The notes under the pieces were generated by a model. That model ran no database searches. It was not told the DNA's origin and saw nothing but the letters and a program-made list of their open reading frames with translations. This document shows positions 6,150 through 6,174 of a stretch of 6,174 nt of DNA, one piece after another. Both the position numbers and the translations under genes were made by a program. The stretch's first letter is position 1; each line of letters begins with the position of its first letter. The stretch comes from Methylocystaceae bacterium. Lineage in GTDB: Bacteria > Pseudomonadota > Alphaproteobacteria > Rhizobiales > Beijerinckiaceae. The stretch covers positions 1-6,174 of the forward strand of contig PLZT01000031.1 of NCBI GenBank assembly GCA_003152255.1, read 5' to 3'.

Positions 6150-6174
6150 CTAGAGCACTATCCGATCATATTGC
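6150..6174. repeat. Probable half of a dispersed palindromic repeat, cut by the window end
   Basis: The window closes with CTAGAGCACTATCCGATCAT and four further bases. Alphaproteobacterial genomes, Rhizobiales in particular, often contain short palindromic intergenic repeats that open with CTAGAGC, carry an ATCCGATC-type core and close with the mirror image GCTCTAG. Only one arm is visible. The 118 bases between the hairpin and this point (6032-6149) show no gene. Confidence 0.35.

Overview
The window looks like an accessory stretch of an alphaproteobacterial chromosome or megaplasmid, probably Rhizobiales (Methylocystis/Methylosinus, Beijerinckia or Bradyrhizobium-like). This is inferred from the GC-rich coding style, from the set of broken IS21, IS630, IS110 and IS30 transposase pieces, and from a CTAGAGC...ATCCGATCA motif at the right edge. 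No rRNA, tRNA or marker gene fixes the genus.

Layout. Positions 1-910 are insertion-sequence debris: a frameshifted C-terminal part of an IS21-family istB gene (about 78-546, minus), an unassigned stretch (547-826), and a short IS630-like transposase scrap (827-910, minus). Positions 920-4366 (minus) hold the one large intact gene, a 1148-residue magnesium-translocating P-type ATPase of the MgtA type. It carries an unusual N-terminal extension: a signal sequence, four consecutive 34-residue TPR repeats, an Ala/Pro-rich linker and an extra membrane helix. Upstream of its start lie two more transposase remnants on the same strand, an IS110-type C-terminal part (about 4440-4797) and an IS30-type N-terminal helix-turn-helix part (about 4752-4988). 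They are fused back to back at a junction near 4800. An AT-richer non-coding stretch follows (about 5000-5235) and contains a 7-5-7 inverted repeat. Then come two small plus-strand genes of unknown function with good ribosome binding sites (5236-5628 and 5735-5980). A terminator-like hairpin lies at 5999-6031. The last 140 bases hold no gene and end in what looks like half of a dispersed palindromic repeat.

Function. The ATPase is the only gene whose biochemical role can be stated: ATP-driven Mg2+ import across the inner membrane. The predicted topology places the TPR module in the periplasm, tethered by one transmembrane helix to a complete ten-helix MgtA pump in the cytoplasmic membrane. 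This points to a pump with a built-in periplasmic protein-interaction or sensing module. That architecture is the most notable observation here. The IS fragments on both sides suggest the gene sits in a region of repeated transposition, but no intact mobile element is visible.
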